This document shows, piece by piece, positions 54,604-64,000 of a DNA stretch of 64,000 nt. The position numbers and the translations under genes were made by a program. The notes under the pieces are model-generated. The model was not told the DNA's origin. It made no database searches and was given only the letters and a program-made list of their open reading frames with translations. The first letter of the stretch is position 1. Every line of letters begins with the position of its first letter. Source of the DNA: Mycolicibacterium aichiense (GTDB taxonomy: Bacteria > Actinomycetota > Actinomycetes > Mycobacteriales > Mycobacteriaceae); assembly GCF_010726245.1 (NCBI RefSeq), contig NZ_AP022561.1:5332001-5396000 (forward strand), given 5' to 3'.

Positions 54604-57600
54604 GATGTCACCCCCGCCAGCTCGTGCAGAATGTCGGCCCAGATCTGTTGCAGCGCGGCGACATCCGTCGTGCTGAAGATGTCGGGCACAGTTCGCCACT
54701 GGGTGACCAGCTTTCCGCCGGCGACGGCGGCGACCAAGGTCAATTCGTGCCGCACCGCGACATTCGGTTCGGTCATGATCGACAGCTGGGCAAGCAGACC
54801 GCGGTCCAGCAGCGCTCCGGCATCGAGGTCGAGCCTGCCGAGGTAATTCAGGAGTACCTGCGGACCGTGGAACCCTCGCAGCAGCTCGGCGGTGTCCTGC
54901 CTCAGGTAGCGCAGCGCAGCGTAATCAGTTGATTCGCCGGGAATCTCGGGCATCGGGTATCCCGGACGGATCCGTAGCGGGTAGATGGCGCTGAGCAGGC
55001 CGACCGTATCGTCCGCGCCGGTGCGGCCGTGGGTCTCCAACGCCAGCAGCGGAACCGGGCTGACACCACCGCGCCGCTCGCGCCAGCGAGTGATCAGGCG
55101 GGCACAGGCATCGGCAAGGAGGTCTTGGATCGGTGTGCGAGCGCGCAGCAGTGCGCCGGTGACGTCGGCCTCGGTGACCGTCACGGTGATCGCGAGGTCG
55201 GCGAACCGATCCTCCCCGGGGCGCACCCGCCGGTCCCCCAGCGCCGGATCTTCGCCGTTTATCTGCGCGAGCCAGAAACCGACGGTGTCGAGTCCGGCCG
55301 CACGGTCGGCAAGGCTGTGCGCCCACCGGCGATAGCTGACCTGTTCACCGCTGACCGGGCCGAACTCGGCCGCACCGGCCGCCGACCAGTTGGCCAGCAA
55401 CTCGCCGAGCACGACGCGCCATGACGCGGGATCCATCGCCAGGACGTGGACGACCATTACCAGAACGCCCGGCTCGCCGGGGCCGTGCAGCCACAGCGCT
55501 TCGGTCAGGTGGCCGCCCTCGGGATCGAGCCGTTCGATAGCGGCGGCCGCGTGTTCGGCGACGGCGTCACCGAGCTCGCCGGACACCACGACCTCGGCCA
55601 GGGGGATGTGGTCTCGACCGGCCGGAACGAACGTCATCGTCGCGCGGTCGAGGCGGCTGCGGAACATCTCGTGCCCCGCGGCGATCCCGTCCAGCAGCAG
55701 ACGCAGCCGCTCGGCGGTCGCGTCGGCGGGCAATCGGATCGCCTCGACCTGCGACAGGCGTCGCGGGTCGCCGTGCTCATAGAGCCAGTGCACGGCAGGC
55801 AGCGCGGGGATCGGGCCCTGTGGCTCCGGCCCGGCGGCGAGTTCGTCGTCGGTGTCGCGATCTACTGCGGCCGCGAGTTCGCGCAGCGTGCCGCACTCGA
55901 GGACCAGCCGAGCGCGCAGCGACAGCCCACTGCTGCGCGCCAGCTGGACCAAGGACAGCGCGGCGATGCTGTCGAGCCCCAGCTCCAGCAAGTCGGCGTC
56001 GAGGTCGACGGCGGGAAGGCCAAGCAGCTCGGCGACGGCTCGGCCAAGAGCGACCTCGGTCGGGGTGCTCGGCGGCTCCGGCACCTCGTCAGGCAACACG
56101 GTGCCCGCCAGGGCCGCCTCGTCGACCTTGCCGTTGGCGGTCAGCGGCATCGTGTCGACGATGATCAGCCGGTGCGGAAGCATGTAGCGCGGCAACCTGT
56201 CCCGCAGCAGCGGTCGCAGCTGCGCCACCGTCACGTCACCGGTGACATACGCGACCAGCCGGGGACCTGCGGTCTGCCCCTGCACCGCGACGTGCACATG
56301 CCGTACCCCGGGCATCTCTTCCAGTACCGCCTCGATCTCACCGAGCTCGACACGATGCCCACGGACTTGGATCTGGGCGTCGGCTCGGCCGACGAAGGCC
56401 AGCGCACCGTCCTGATCCCGGCGCACCAGATCGCCGGTGCGGTACATCCGGGCACCGCCCGGGGCAGCGACGAACCGCGTCGCGGTCTCGGCCGGGCGGC
56501 CGAGGTAACCCCTCGTCACCTGATCGCCGGCCAGATACAGTTCGCCCACCACACCGTCGGGGACGGGCTGCAGCCACGAGTCGAGGACCGCGGCGCGTGT
56601 CGTTCGTGTCGGATAACCGATCACCGGTGTGTCGTGCTCGGCAATCGCGGCGACGACGGCCTCGACGGTCGTCTCAGTCGGGCCGTAGCAGTTATGCGCC
56701 GCCAATAGCGGTCCGGTGCAGGCTTTCCGAATATCGGTCCAGTCCCCCGCGCCAACCGCTTCACCGCCGAGCGCGAGCACCGAGAGTCGCCCAGAATCCA
56801 GCAGACCGGCCTGACGCAGACTGGTGAACAGCGAGGGGGTGACGTCGAGCATGTCGATGCCGTCCCGTTCGATGATCTCGACGAGTACCTCGGCATCCCT
56901 GCGGTCATTCTCGGAAATGATGTGCACGGCGTGGCCGAACAGCAGTCCTGCCAGCGGTTGCCAGGCGGCGTCGAACGCGAACGACCAGGCGTGGCCGATG
57001 CGCAGCGGCCTGCCGAGGCGTTCGGCCGCCGGCGTCAGCATGCGCTCGGCATGGTCGTCGATGTAGGCGAGCAACGCCGCATGAGTTCCGATGACACCCT
57101 TGGGTTCTCCGGTGGTGCCGGAAGTGAATACCGTGTAGGCGGCCTGGCCGGGATGGACTGGCACGCAGAGGTGCGGTGCGGTTCGGGCGGCGGCCATCGT
57201 GGTGTCGTCGATGACGATGGCAGCTCCGGTCTGGCCCAGAATGGACTCCACCCGGCCCGCCGGCATCGCTGGGTCCAGCGGCACACACATGCCGCCGGCC
57301 TTGAGTACGGCGAGCATCGCCACCACGTAGTCAGCGCCTCGCGGGAGCTGGATCGCAACCGGCGTCTCCGCGCGGACACCGCGGTCGGCCAGGAACCCCG
57401 CGACCCTGTCCGACTGCTCGTCGAGCTCGTGATAGCTCAGTTGGCCGCCATTCCACCGAAGTGCGATGGAATCGCGATGCGCGACAGCGGTTTCGGCGAA
57501 CCGCTCGGCTAACCCGGCCCCGGCGGTGCCCGCGGGCATCTCGATCGGTGGTAACTCACCCCCGAGGAGGATTCCGACTCCGCCCAGCGGTCGGTCCCAC

Positions 57601-58871
57601 TCCTCGATCAGACGGCGCATCGTCTGCAGCACGCGACGGCCGAGCGTCTCCGGCGACATCATCCCCAACGCGTTGTCGGTGACCTCGACCAACAGTGTCA
57701 GCTCAGTGGTGTTGCGGTAGGCGGCGACCGTCACCGGGAAGTGGGTCAGGCTTTCCATCGCCGCCGGCCGGAAGGTGACGTCGCCTGCGGAGAACTGCTG
57801 ACCGCCGACCACGCCGCCGGGCGGAAAGCTCTCGTAGACCAGCAGGGTGTCGAACATCTCGCCGACGCCGGCCAGTGTGCGCAGCTGCGAGTGGCTCAGG
57901 TAGCTGTGGTCGCGCAGTTCGGCGGCGTCCCGCTGCAGCGCCGAACAATGCTGTCCGACAGTCCTGTTCGGGTCGAGACGCACCCGCAGCGGAAGGGTGT
58001 TGATGAACAGGCCGACCATGGTTTCCACGCCGGCGAGTTCGGGTGGGCGACCGGACACGGTGACCCCGAAGACGATGTCGTCGCGATCGGTCAGCCGGGA
58101 CAGGATCAGCGCCCAGGCCATCTGCATCACCGTGTTGAGAGTGACGCCCCGAGACCGGGCCGCGGCGGCCAGTAGTTCGGTATCGGCAGCGGGCAGCGAC
58201 AGCTCGGTGCGCTTCGGCAGCCCCGATCCGTCGCCACCCAGTGCCGGCGACAACAGTGTCGGCCCGGGCAGGTCGGCGAGGTACCTGCGCCAGAGGAGTT
58301 CGCCGGCCTGCTGATCACGCTCGGTCAGCCAGCCGATGTAGTCCCGGTACAACCGCGGAGTCGGCAGCGCGTCGAGATTGCCACCGACGCGGTACAGGGT
58401 GAGCATCTCTCCGATGAACACCGGCAGCGACCAACCGTCGAGCACGATGTGGTGCGCGGTGACCACCAGTCGCCAACGCTGATTCGACAGCTCGATGAGC
58501 AGGAACCGGATCAGCGGACCGTCGTGCAACGCGAACTGCCTGCCGCGTTCACGTCGTTCGATATCGGCGGCGTGGCGGTCATCGGTGGCCGACAGATGCT
58601 GCCACGGCAGTTCGACTGTGGCAGGCACGATCTGGACCGGTTGCGGTAAATCCTGGTGCCAGAAGCTGGCCCGCAGGTTGGGGTGGCGCACCAGCATCGC
58701 CGCCGCGCAATCGCGGAGCAGCCCGATGTCCAGCGGGCCGGTCACGTCGGCCGTCATCGCGATGACATACGGGTCGTCGCCGTCCGGACCGATCAGCGTG
58801 GCGTGCGAGTACAGCCCCAGCTGCAGAGGCGAGAGCGCCAGGACGTCCTCGATATCGACGGCATTGGTCAC
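54600..58871 (-). CDS. mbtF: NRPS, MbtF-type: C-A-T-E
   Basis: GTG 58871 overlaps the upstream stop as GTGA; 1423 residues. Domain order: C (1-430, intact AHHIVLDGWS), A (440-920, YTVFTSGTTGEPKGVIG, YGPTETTVEA), T (about 930-1000, LLELGLDSIAALSL), and an E-type domain (1010-1423). In the last, the HHxxxDG motif has become VHVLAMDPASW, so the second His is missing, while LETHGRTG and NYLGRLD of E domains are kept. By hand alignment the A pocket reads D-A-Q-D-A-G-C-V-E. The terminal domain fits the caprolactam-forming end of mycobactin assembly, proposed for MbtF, but that is inference. Confidence 0.88.
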   Translation of the reverse strand: MTNAVDIEDVLALSPLQLGLYSHATLIGPDGDDPYVIAMTADVTGPLDIGLLRDCAAAMLVRHPNLRASFWHQDLPQPVQIVPATVELPWQHLSATDDRHAADIERRERGRQFALHDGPLIRFLLIELSNQRWRLVVTAHHIVLDGWSLPVFIGEMLTLYRVGGNLDALPTPRLYRDYIGWLTERDQQAGELLWRRYLADLPGPTLLSPALGGDGSGLPKRTELSLPAADTELLAAAARSRGVTLNTVMQMAWALILSRLTDRDDIVFGVTVSGRPPELAGVETMVGLFINTLPLRVRLDPNRTVGQHCSALQRDAAELRDHSYLSHSQLRTLAGVGEMFDTLLVYESFPPGGVVGGQQFSAGDVTFRPAAMESLTHFPVTVAAYRNTTELTLLVEVTDNALGMMSPETLGRRVLQTMRRLIEEWDRPLGGVGILLGGELPPIEMPAGTAGAGLAERFAETAVAHRDSIALRWNGGQLSYHELDEQSDRVAGFLADRGVRAETPVAIQLPRGADYVVAMLAVLKAGGMCVPLDPAMPAGRVESILGQTGAAIVIDDTTMAAARTAPHLCVPVHPGQAAYTVFTSGTTGEPKGVIGTHAALLAYIDDHAERMLTPAAERLGRPLRIGHAWSFAFDAAWQPLAGLLFGHAVHIISENDRRDAEVLVEIIERDGIDMLDVTPSLFTSLRQAGLLDSGRLSVLALGGEAVGAGDWTDIRKACTGPLLAAHNCYGPTETTVEAVVAAIAEHDTPVIGYPTRTTRAAVLDSWLQPVPDGVVGELYLAGDQVTRGYLGRPAETATRFVAAPGGARMYRTGDLVRRDQDGALAFVGRADAQIQVRGHRVELGEIEAVLEEMPGVRHVHVAVQGQTAGPRLVAYVTGDVTVAQLRPLLRDRLPRYMLPHRLIIVDTMPLTANGKVDEAALAGTVLPDEVPEPPSTPTEVALGRAVAELLGLPAVDLDADLLELGLDSIAALSLVQLARSSGLSLRARLVLECGTLRELAAAVDRDTDDELAAGPEPQGPIPALPAVHWLYEHGDPRRLSQVEAIRLPADATAERLRLLLDGIAAGHEMFRSRLDRATMTFVPAGRDHIPLAEVVVSGELGDAVAEHAAAAIERLDPEGGHLTEALWLHGPGEPGVLVMVVHVLAMDPASWRVVLGELLANWSAAGAAEFGPVSGEQVSYRRWAHSLADRAAGLDTVGFWLAQINGEDPALGDRRVRPGEDRFADLAITVTVTEADVTGALLRARTPIQDLLADACARLITRWRERRGGVSPVPLLALETHGRTGADDTVGLLSAIYPLRIRPGYPMPEIPGESTDYAALRYLRQDTAELLRGFHGPQVLLNYLGRLDLDAGALLDRGLLAQLSIMTEPNVAVRHELTLVAAVAGGKLVTQWRTVPDIFSTTDVAALQQIWADILHELAGVTS

Positions 58872-61800
58872 GACGGGCGGGCCTTCGACCACGACGACTT
58901 CAGGGCGGCCAGGTCGCCTGCCGACAGTCCCGACACGCTCATCGCCTCGTGCCGGGTGTCGGCTCGGCCGGCAGCCGGGTCGATGTGCCCGTCGTCGATC
59001 GCGGCGGCCAGCGCCGCCACGGTCGGATGGGCGAAGATCGTCCGGGGTTCCACCGCCAGGCCGGCGGCCCGGATCCTCGCCGCGAGCTGCACCGACATGA
59101 TGCTGTCTCCACCCAGTTCGAAAAAGTCGTCGTCCCTACCGATCTCGGCAACGTCGAGCAGTTGCTCCATCGCTGCGGCGACGGACCGCTCGGTGTCGGT
59201 GCTGGCCGGCTCACTCGCACCGGTGGTATGCACCTCGGGCCGTGGCAGCGCGGGGCGGTTCAACTTCCCGGATTCGGTCGCGGGCATGACGTCGAGGACC
59301 GAGATCGTCGCCGGTGTCATGTAGCCCGGCAGTGCCGCAGCCACCGATGCGCGCACCGAGGCGGCAAACGCCGCGGGATCGTCCACCGGATCCCGCGGTA
59401 CGACGTAGCCGGCCAGCGAGGCGCCGCTGGCTCCGTCCCAGGTTCGCGCGGCCGCGACGGCTACCCCCTCGGCGGCCTTCAAGGCGGCTTCGACTTCGGC
59501 GAGTTCCACCCGGAACCCGCGCACCTTCACCTGGTGGTCGGTGCGGCCGACGAACTCGAGATGCCCGTCCTCGGTCCACCGTCCGCGATCGCCGCTGCGG
59601 TAGAAGCGCGATCCCGGCTCGGCCGCATAGGGATTCGCGACGAAGCGAGATGCGGTCAAAGCGGGCTGCTTCCAGTACCCACGTGCGATCTGTTCACCGG
59701 CGTAGTACAGCTCCCCGACGACACCGACCGGCACCGGTTGCAGAGCCTCGTCGAGCAGGTAGACCTGTGACCCCTCCATCGGTGTGCCGATCTTGGGGAT
59801 GGGCAGATCCAGCGGTCCGCGAATCAACGCGCCCGAGGTTTCAGTGGCGCCGATCGCGTTGAGCAGCTCCATGTTTCGCGCCGCGCCCTCGCCCACACAG
59901 GAGACCAACCGCTGCAGCAGCGAAACGCTCACCGGCTCGCCACAGGTCACCAGCCTGCGCAATGCGCGCACCGCGGTCGGCGCGTTGTCGACAAGCGCGG
60001 AAACCAGGCTGGCAACACCGGTGACCTGAGCAACGGAGTGCCGCTGGATCAGTCCCGCGATCGCCTCGGCGTCGCGGTGCTCTGCGTCGTCGGCGATGAT
60101 CAGTGTCGCACCGGCCGCCAGGCCGGCCAGCGTCTCGATGCACCCCTCCAGGAAGGTCATCGGCGCCTGCGCGAGTCGGATGTCCTGTCCCGGAACCGGA
60201 TAGTGCTTGAGCTGCCAGGTCAATCTGGTGCTCATCGCACGATGGGTGCCCACGACACCCTTCGGTTTTCCGGTGGAGCCCGACGTGAACATCAGGTACA
60301 TCGGGTCGTCGGGGTGCGGCTGGGGCAAGAGGGCGACGGGATCACTGGACGCCAGCTCGGCGCGGACCGCCGGATCGTCCATCGAGATCACCGTGACCCC
60401 GTCGGCGGGCGGCATCGACGCGCCGGCCTCCGCGGTGACCACGACGACGGCGGGTTGGACGTCGGCGAGCATGAACTGCTTGCGCGCGACGGGATAGGTG
60501 GGGTCCAGCGGGAAGAACCCTGCACCGGCTTTCATGATGCCGACGAGCGCGACCACCAGATCGATCCCACGCCGCATCGACATGCCGACCAGGGATCCCG
60601 GGCCGGCGCCGTGGCGCGCCAGCAGCTGGGCGAAGCGATCCGAACGCTGATGCAGCGCGGCGTAATCGAGCTCATCACCGGCGCACCGCAGCGCGACCCG
60701 GCCCTGACCCAGCGCCCGGCCGGCCTCGAGCAGTCCCGGAACGGTGCGGGGCCGGTCGACCGGCGATGCGATGCCTCGGCTCTGCCCGAGCACCTGCTGC
60801 CGCTCGGACGCGCCGAGCAGGTCGACATCACGCAGCCGGACATCAGGATCGGCGGCGAATGCGCCGATGACCTGACCGAGCCAACCGGCGAAGCGCTCCA
60901 TGGTCGACTGGTGGTACAGCTCGGTGCGGTAGATCACGTGTCCGCGATAGCCGTCGTCACCGACGAAGAAGTTCACGCTCAGGTCGGCGTGGGCCACGTC
61001 GAATGTCGGTTCCAGGGCGGTGAATCGGGTGTCACCGTCCGGGCCTGCCTCGATCAGCTGGTTTTCGGGAAGCTCCTCGCGAACGTGGACGACCACCTGG
61101 AAGAGCGGGTTGCGGGACAGCGACCGCACCGGGTTGACCGCGTCGACCACCCGGTCGAACGGGAGGTCTTGGTTGGCGTAGGCCGCCAAGGCCATCTCCC
61201 GCGAGCGCAGCAGGATCTCACGCAGCGTGGGATTACCCGACAAATCGTTGCGCAACACCAGGATGTTGACGAAAAAGCCGATCAGCCGGTCCAGTTCGGT
61301 GTCGGTGCGGCCCGCAACCGGTGTGCCCAGCGGGATGTCATGACCACCACCGGCTTTGGACAGGACCACTGCGACGACGGTTTGCAGCAGCATGAACTCG
61401 GTGATCCCGAGCTCGCGACTCAGCGCGGTCAGCCGGTCTCGCACAGCGGTACCGAAGTGCACCGGGATGGCCGCACCGGCCCCGCCGGCCATCGGCGGCC
61501 TGGGCAGATCCGGGCGCAGGCCGGTGTCCTCGGGAAGTTCGTCGAGTTCGCGCACCCAGAACTGCCGTTGCGCATCCATCAATTCGGTGTCGGACAGCAA
61601 CTGGATCTGCCAGGCGGCGTAGTCGCGGTACTGGATCGGCAGCGGCTGCCAGGACGGCTCGGTGCCCTGCCGTCGCGCCCGGTACGCGGTGAGAACGTCG
61701 GCGAACAGCACCCCGGCCGACCAGTGGTCGGCGGCGATGTGATGCACGACCATCGACAGCACGCATTCGCCGGGTGTGCGCAGCACGGCGACGCGGATCG

Positions 61801-64000
61801 GCAGTTGGGTTTCGAGCTCGAACCGATGTCCCCGCTCGGCATCGAGTTGCGTTGTCAGCCAATCGTTGTCGGGACCGTCGAGTAGCCGGACCGCAGCGCT
61901 GGCGCCGGCGTTGACAACCTGATGGGCTACGCCGTCGATCTCGCGGTAGACGGTGCGCAGGATCTCGTGCCTGCCGATCACGTCGTGCACGGCGGCAGCC
62001 AGGGCGTCGGCATCGCAGGGGCCGGTCAGGCGCGCAGCGAACGGGATGTTGTTGACCGGGCTGGGTCCGTCGACGCGGTATTGGAACCAGCTCCGCAGCT
62101 GGGCGGCTGACAGCGGTGCGCTCGCAGGGTCGCCCCCGGCGGCGACCAGCGGCGGCCGGGCCGACGTCGCCTGACGGTCGCGGCACCCATCGATCACCGC
62201 GGCGAGCTCGCCGACGCTGCCGGCTTCGAAGATGTCACGAACGGTGACCTCGACGCCGCAGGCCTCGCGGATCGCGGCCACCAGTTTGGTCGCGAGCAGC
62301 GAGTGTCCGCCGAGGGCAAAGAACGAGTCGTCACAACCCACGTCGCCGGCACCGAGTAGCCGGGTGAACAGAGCGGCGACGGTGCGCTCGGTCTCGGTGA
62401 CCGGTGCACGGTAGTCGACCACCGGCCCGATCTCGGGTGCCGGCAGGGCAGCCCGATCCAGTTTGCCGTTGGCGGTGACCGGGATCTCGTCGACGACGAC
62501 GTAGGCGGCCGGGATCATGTAGTCCGGCAACGCGGCGGCGACCCGGATCCTGATCCGCTCGACGTCCACGACATCGCCGGCCGCCGGTGCCACGTAGGCA
62601 ACCAGGCTCTTGCCGAGCTGGGGCAGGTCGGCGGCAACCACGACCGCATTTCCGACACTCGGGTCCACGGTGACGGCCGCGGCGACCTCGCCGAGCTCGA
62701 TGCGGAAGCCGCGGATCTTGACCTGTTCGTCCGCGCGGCCGACGAACTCGAGGTCGCCGTCCCGGTTTCGCCGTGCCAGGTCGCCCGAACGGTAGAGCCG
62801 TCCGCCGGGAGTGAAGGGGTCGGCGACGAACCGTTCCGCGGTCAGCGCCGGCCTTTCGTGGTATCCGTGCGCCAGTTGCGTTCCACCGATGTAGATTTCA
62901 CCGATCACATCGGTCGGCACCGGCCGCAAAGCGTCGTCCAACAGGTAGATCGCGGTGTTGATCTTGGGAGTGCCGATCGGGACCACCCGGGTGCCCTGCC
63001 TGCCCTCGACCTTGTAGCGGGAGGCATTGATGACCGTCTCGGTGGGCCCGTAGAAGTTGTGCAGCAGTGCGTCGAAGGTCGCGTGGAATTTGTCAGCCAG
63101 TTCTCCGGGCAGCGCTTCCCCACCGATCGGCACTCGCCGCAGGCTGCGCCACTGCTCGACGCCGGGCAGCGACAGGAACAGCCCGAGCAGCGACGGCACG
63201 AAGTGCATCGACGTGATGGCCTCGCGCTGCAGCAGATCGGTGAGATAGCCGATGTCCCGTAGTCCGCCGTTGCGTGGGATCACCAGGCGGGCACCTTGGC
63301 CCAGGATTCCGAAGGTCTCACCGATCGACACGTCGAAGCTCGGGGACGCCACCTGCAGGAGACGGTCGCCGGGACCGATCTGGTATTCGTCGGCGAACCA
63401 CCGGAAGTAGTCAGCGACGGGACGGTGCGGTACCGGCACCCCCTTGGGCTGTCCGGTCGACCCGGAGGTGTAGATCAGGTAGGCGGTGTTGGCCGGACCG
63501 AACGGGCGCACCAGATCCGACGGACCGGGGTCGCGGTCGGGGAAGTCATCGACACCGGTGATGGGTTGGCGGATCACCATTTTGGGATCTGCGTCGCCGA
63601 GGATGTAGGTGATGCGGTCGGCCGGATACTCGGGATCGACCGGCAGATAGACCGCGCCGGCTTTGGCGATACCCAGCGCGGTGATGACCAGCTCCGGCGA
63701 CTTGTCCAGCAGCACCGCGACACGATCTTCGGCACCGATGCCCTGGGCGGCGAGCCAGTGCGCGTGCCGGTTGGCCGCCGCGTTCAGCTCACGATAGCTG
63801 TAATGGCGGTCCTCGTAGACGACGGCGATCGCGTCCGGCTGGCGAACGGCTTGCTCGGCGACCAGGTCACCGAGTGTCATCGGTGGGCAGGCGTACTCCT
63901 CACCCCGGGACATCTCGAACAACCGCGCGGTGTCCGCCTCGTCGATTACGGCCAGATCGGCCAGCACCCGATCCGGATGGGACAGCGCGTCCTCGAGGAG
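58868..64000 (-). CDS. mbtE: NRPS, MbtE-position, dimodular: (C)-A-T-C-A-T, N-terminus beyond window
   Basis: The frame is open to base 64000; the visible 1710 residues start in a C-A linker. First A domain: IYTSGSTGQPKGVPVPHRP and FYGPTETVIN; pocket by hand D-V-G-H-P-G-F-I-N. Then T (GGHSLLATKLV), C (VVHHIAADHWS), a second A (FTSGSTGKPKGVVG) and T (LGGDSIMSVQL). The second A domain is atypical: the A4 core Phe-Asp-x-x becomes TFLEGCIE, with Leu at the residue that normally binds the substrate amino group, and YGPTE becomes IGATE. MbtE of M. tuberculosis is about 1680 residues in total, so this protein, at about 1710 before its N-terminal C domain, is larger. Mycobactin-type assignment rests on position and on mbtG/mbtH. 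Confidence 0.8.
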   Translation of the reverse strand, partial: LLEDALSHPDRVLADLAVIDEADTARLFEMSRGEEYACPPMTLGDLVAEQAVRQPDAIAVVYEDRHYSYRELNAAANRHAHWLAAQGIGAEDRVAVLLDKSPELVITALGIAKAGAVYLPVDPEYPADRITYILGDADPKMVIRQPITGVDDFPDRDPGPSDLVRPFGPANTAYLIYTSGSTGQPKGVPVPHRPVADYFRWFADEYQIGPGDRLLQVASPSFDVSIGETFGILGQGARLVIPRNGGLRDIGYLTDLLQREAITSMHFVPSLLGLFLSLPGVEQWRSLRRVPIGGEALPGELADKFHATFDALLHNFYGPTETVINASRYKVEGRQGTRVVPIGTPKINTAIYLLDDALRPVPTDVIGEIYIGGTQLAHGYHERPALTAERFVADPFTPGGRLYRSGDLARRNRDGDLEFVGRADEQVKIRGFRIELGEVAAAVTVDPSVGNAVVVAADLPQLGKSLVAYVAPAAGDVVDVERIRIRVAAALPDYMIPAAYVVVDEIPVTANGKLDRAALPAPEIGPVVDYRAPVTETERTVAALFTRLLGAGDVGCDDSFFALGGHSLLATKLVAAIREACGVEVTVRDIFEAGSVGELAAVIDGCRDRQATSARPPLVAAGGDPASAPLSAAQLRSWFQYRVDGPSPVNNIPFAARLTGPCDADALAAAVHDVIGRHEILRTVYREIDGVAHQVVNAGASAAVRLLDGPDNDWLTTQLDAERGHRFELETQLPIRVAVLRTPGECVLSMVVHHIAADHWSAGVLFADVLTAYRARRQGTEPSWQPLPIQYRDYAAWQIQLLSDTELMDAQRQFWVRELDELPEDTGLRPDLPRPPMAGGAGAAIPVHFGTAVRDRLTALSRELGITEFMLLQTVVAVVLSKAGGGHDIPLGTPVAGRTDTELDRLIGFFVNILVLRNDLSGNPTLREILLRSREMALAAYANQDLPFDRVVDAVNPVRSLSRNPLFQVVVHVREELPENQLIEAGPDGDTRFTALEPTFDVAHADLSVNFFVGDDGYRGHVIYRTELYHQSTMERFAGWLGQVIGAFAADPDVRLRDVDLLGASERQQVLGQSRGIASPVDRPRTVPGLLEAGRALGQGRVALRCAGDELDYAALHQRSDRFAQLLARHGAGPGSLVGMSMRRGIDLVVALVGIMKAGAGFFPLDPTYPVARKQFMLADVQPAVVVVTAEAGASMPPADGVTVISMDDPAVRAELASSDPVALLPQPHPDDPMYLMFTSGSTGKPKGVVGTHRAMSTRLTWQLKHYPVPGQDIRLAQAPMTFLEGCIETLAGLAAGATLIIADDAEHRDAEAIAGLIQRHSVAQVTGVASLVSALVDNAPTAVRALRRLVTCGEPVSVSLLQRLVSCVGEGAARNMELLNAIGATETSGALIRGPLDLPIPKIGTPMEGSQVYLLDEALQPVPVGVVGELYYAGEQIARGYWKQPALTASRFVANPYAAEPGSRFYRSGDRGRWTEDGHLEFVGRTDHQVKVRGFRVELAEVEAALKAAEGVAVAAARTWDGASGASLAGYVVPRDPVDDPAAFAASVRASVAAALPGYMTPATISVLDVMPATESGKLNRPALPRPEVHTTGASEPASTDTERSVAAAMEQLLDVAEIGRDDDFFELGGDSIMSVQLAARIRAAGLAVEPRTIFAHPTVAALAAAIDDGHIDPAAGRADTRHEAMSVSGLSAGDLAALKSSWSKARPS

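Noticed and set aside
1-64000. tRNA, rRNA, insertion sequences, CRISPR arrays or prophage.
   Set aside because: No cloverleaf-like gene, transposase, direct-repeat array or integrase was recognised on either strand by reading.

Overview
The window is high-GC mycobacterial DNA, most likely from a Mycolicibacterium-type species. The evidence is an almost complete ESX-3 type VII secretion locus with PE, PPE, EsxG and EsxH, mycobactin-type NRPS genes followed by MbtG and MbtH, and a long run of genes in the order of the Mycobacterium tuberculosis Rv0269c-Rv0276, Rv0281, Rv0294-Rv0296c and Rv0308-Rv0313 region. Rv names are from memory of gene order and protein length; no search was run.

Layout. 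1-9.4 kb: end of a membrane protein, pyruvate:quinone oxidoreductase, zinc alcohol dehydrogenase, a two-gene unit divergent from a TetR regulator, a 47-residue protein with a structured leader, a decayed secreted-protein gene, a WrbA flavodoxin coupled to a membrane protein, and a SnoaL-like protein. 9.4-16.2 kb: a perfect 20-bp inverted repeat, an L,D-transpeptidase, a three-gene block resembling ESX-associated proteins (a low-GC 5' part and a frameshift), a PAP2/lipid-kinase fusion and a second PAP2 enzyme. 16.4-19.4 kb: sulfatase, Stf0 sulfotransferase and Tam methyltransferase. 19.5-29.6 kb: GT39 glycosyltransferase, hydrolases, an Rv0281-type methyltransferase, EthD and MpaB-type proteins, TetR and VOC proteins, and a hydrolase/2-hydroxyacid dehydrogenase/MFS operon. 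29.6-38.0 kb: a two-headed acyl-CoA dehydrogenase, a secreted protein, FadD2, a stand-alone LigD-type PrimPol and a CopD-like membrane protein.

38.0-64.0 kb is one block on the minus strand. Read in transcription order it is a dimodular NRPS (running off the window), a second NRPS, mbtG and mbtH; then an 82-bp gap holding an IdeR-type iron box; then eccA3-eccB3-eccC3-PE5-PPE4-esxG-esxH-espG3-eccD3-mycP3-eccE3; then, 14 bp later, a siderophore-interacting flavoreductase. Siderophore synthesis, the secretion system needed to use mycobactin iron, and a probable ferric-siderophore reductase are thus physically joined. In M. tuberculosis as I recall it, ESX-3 sits between Rv0281 and Rv0294 and the mbt genes are megabases away, so this arrangement is the most notable feature of the window.
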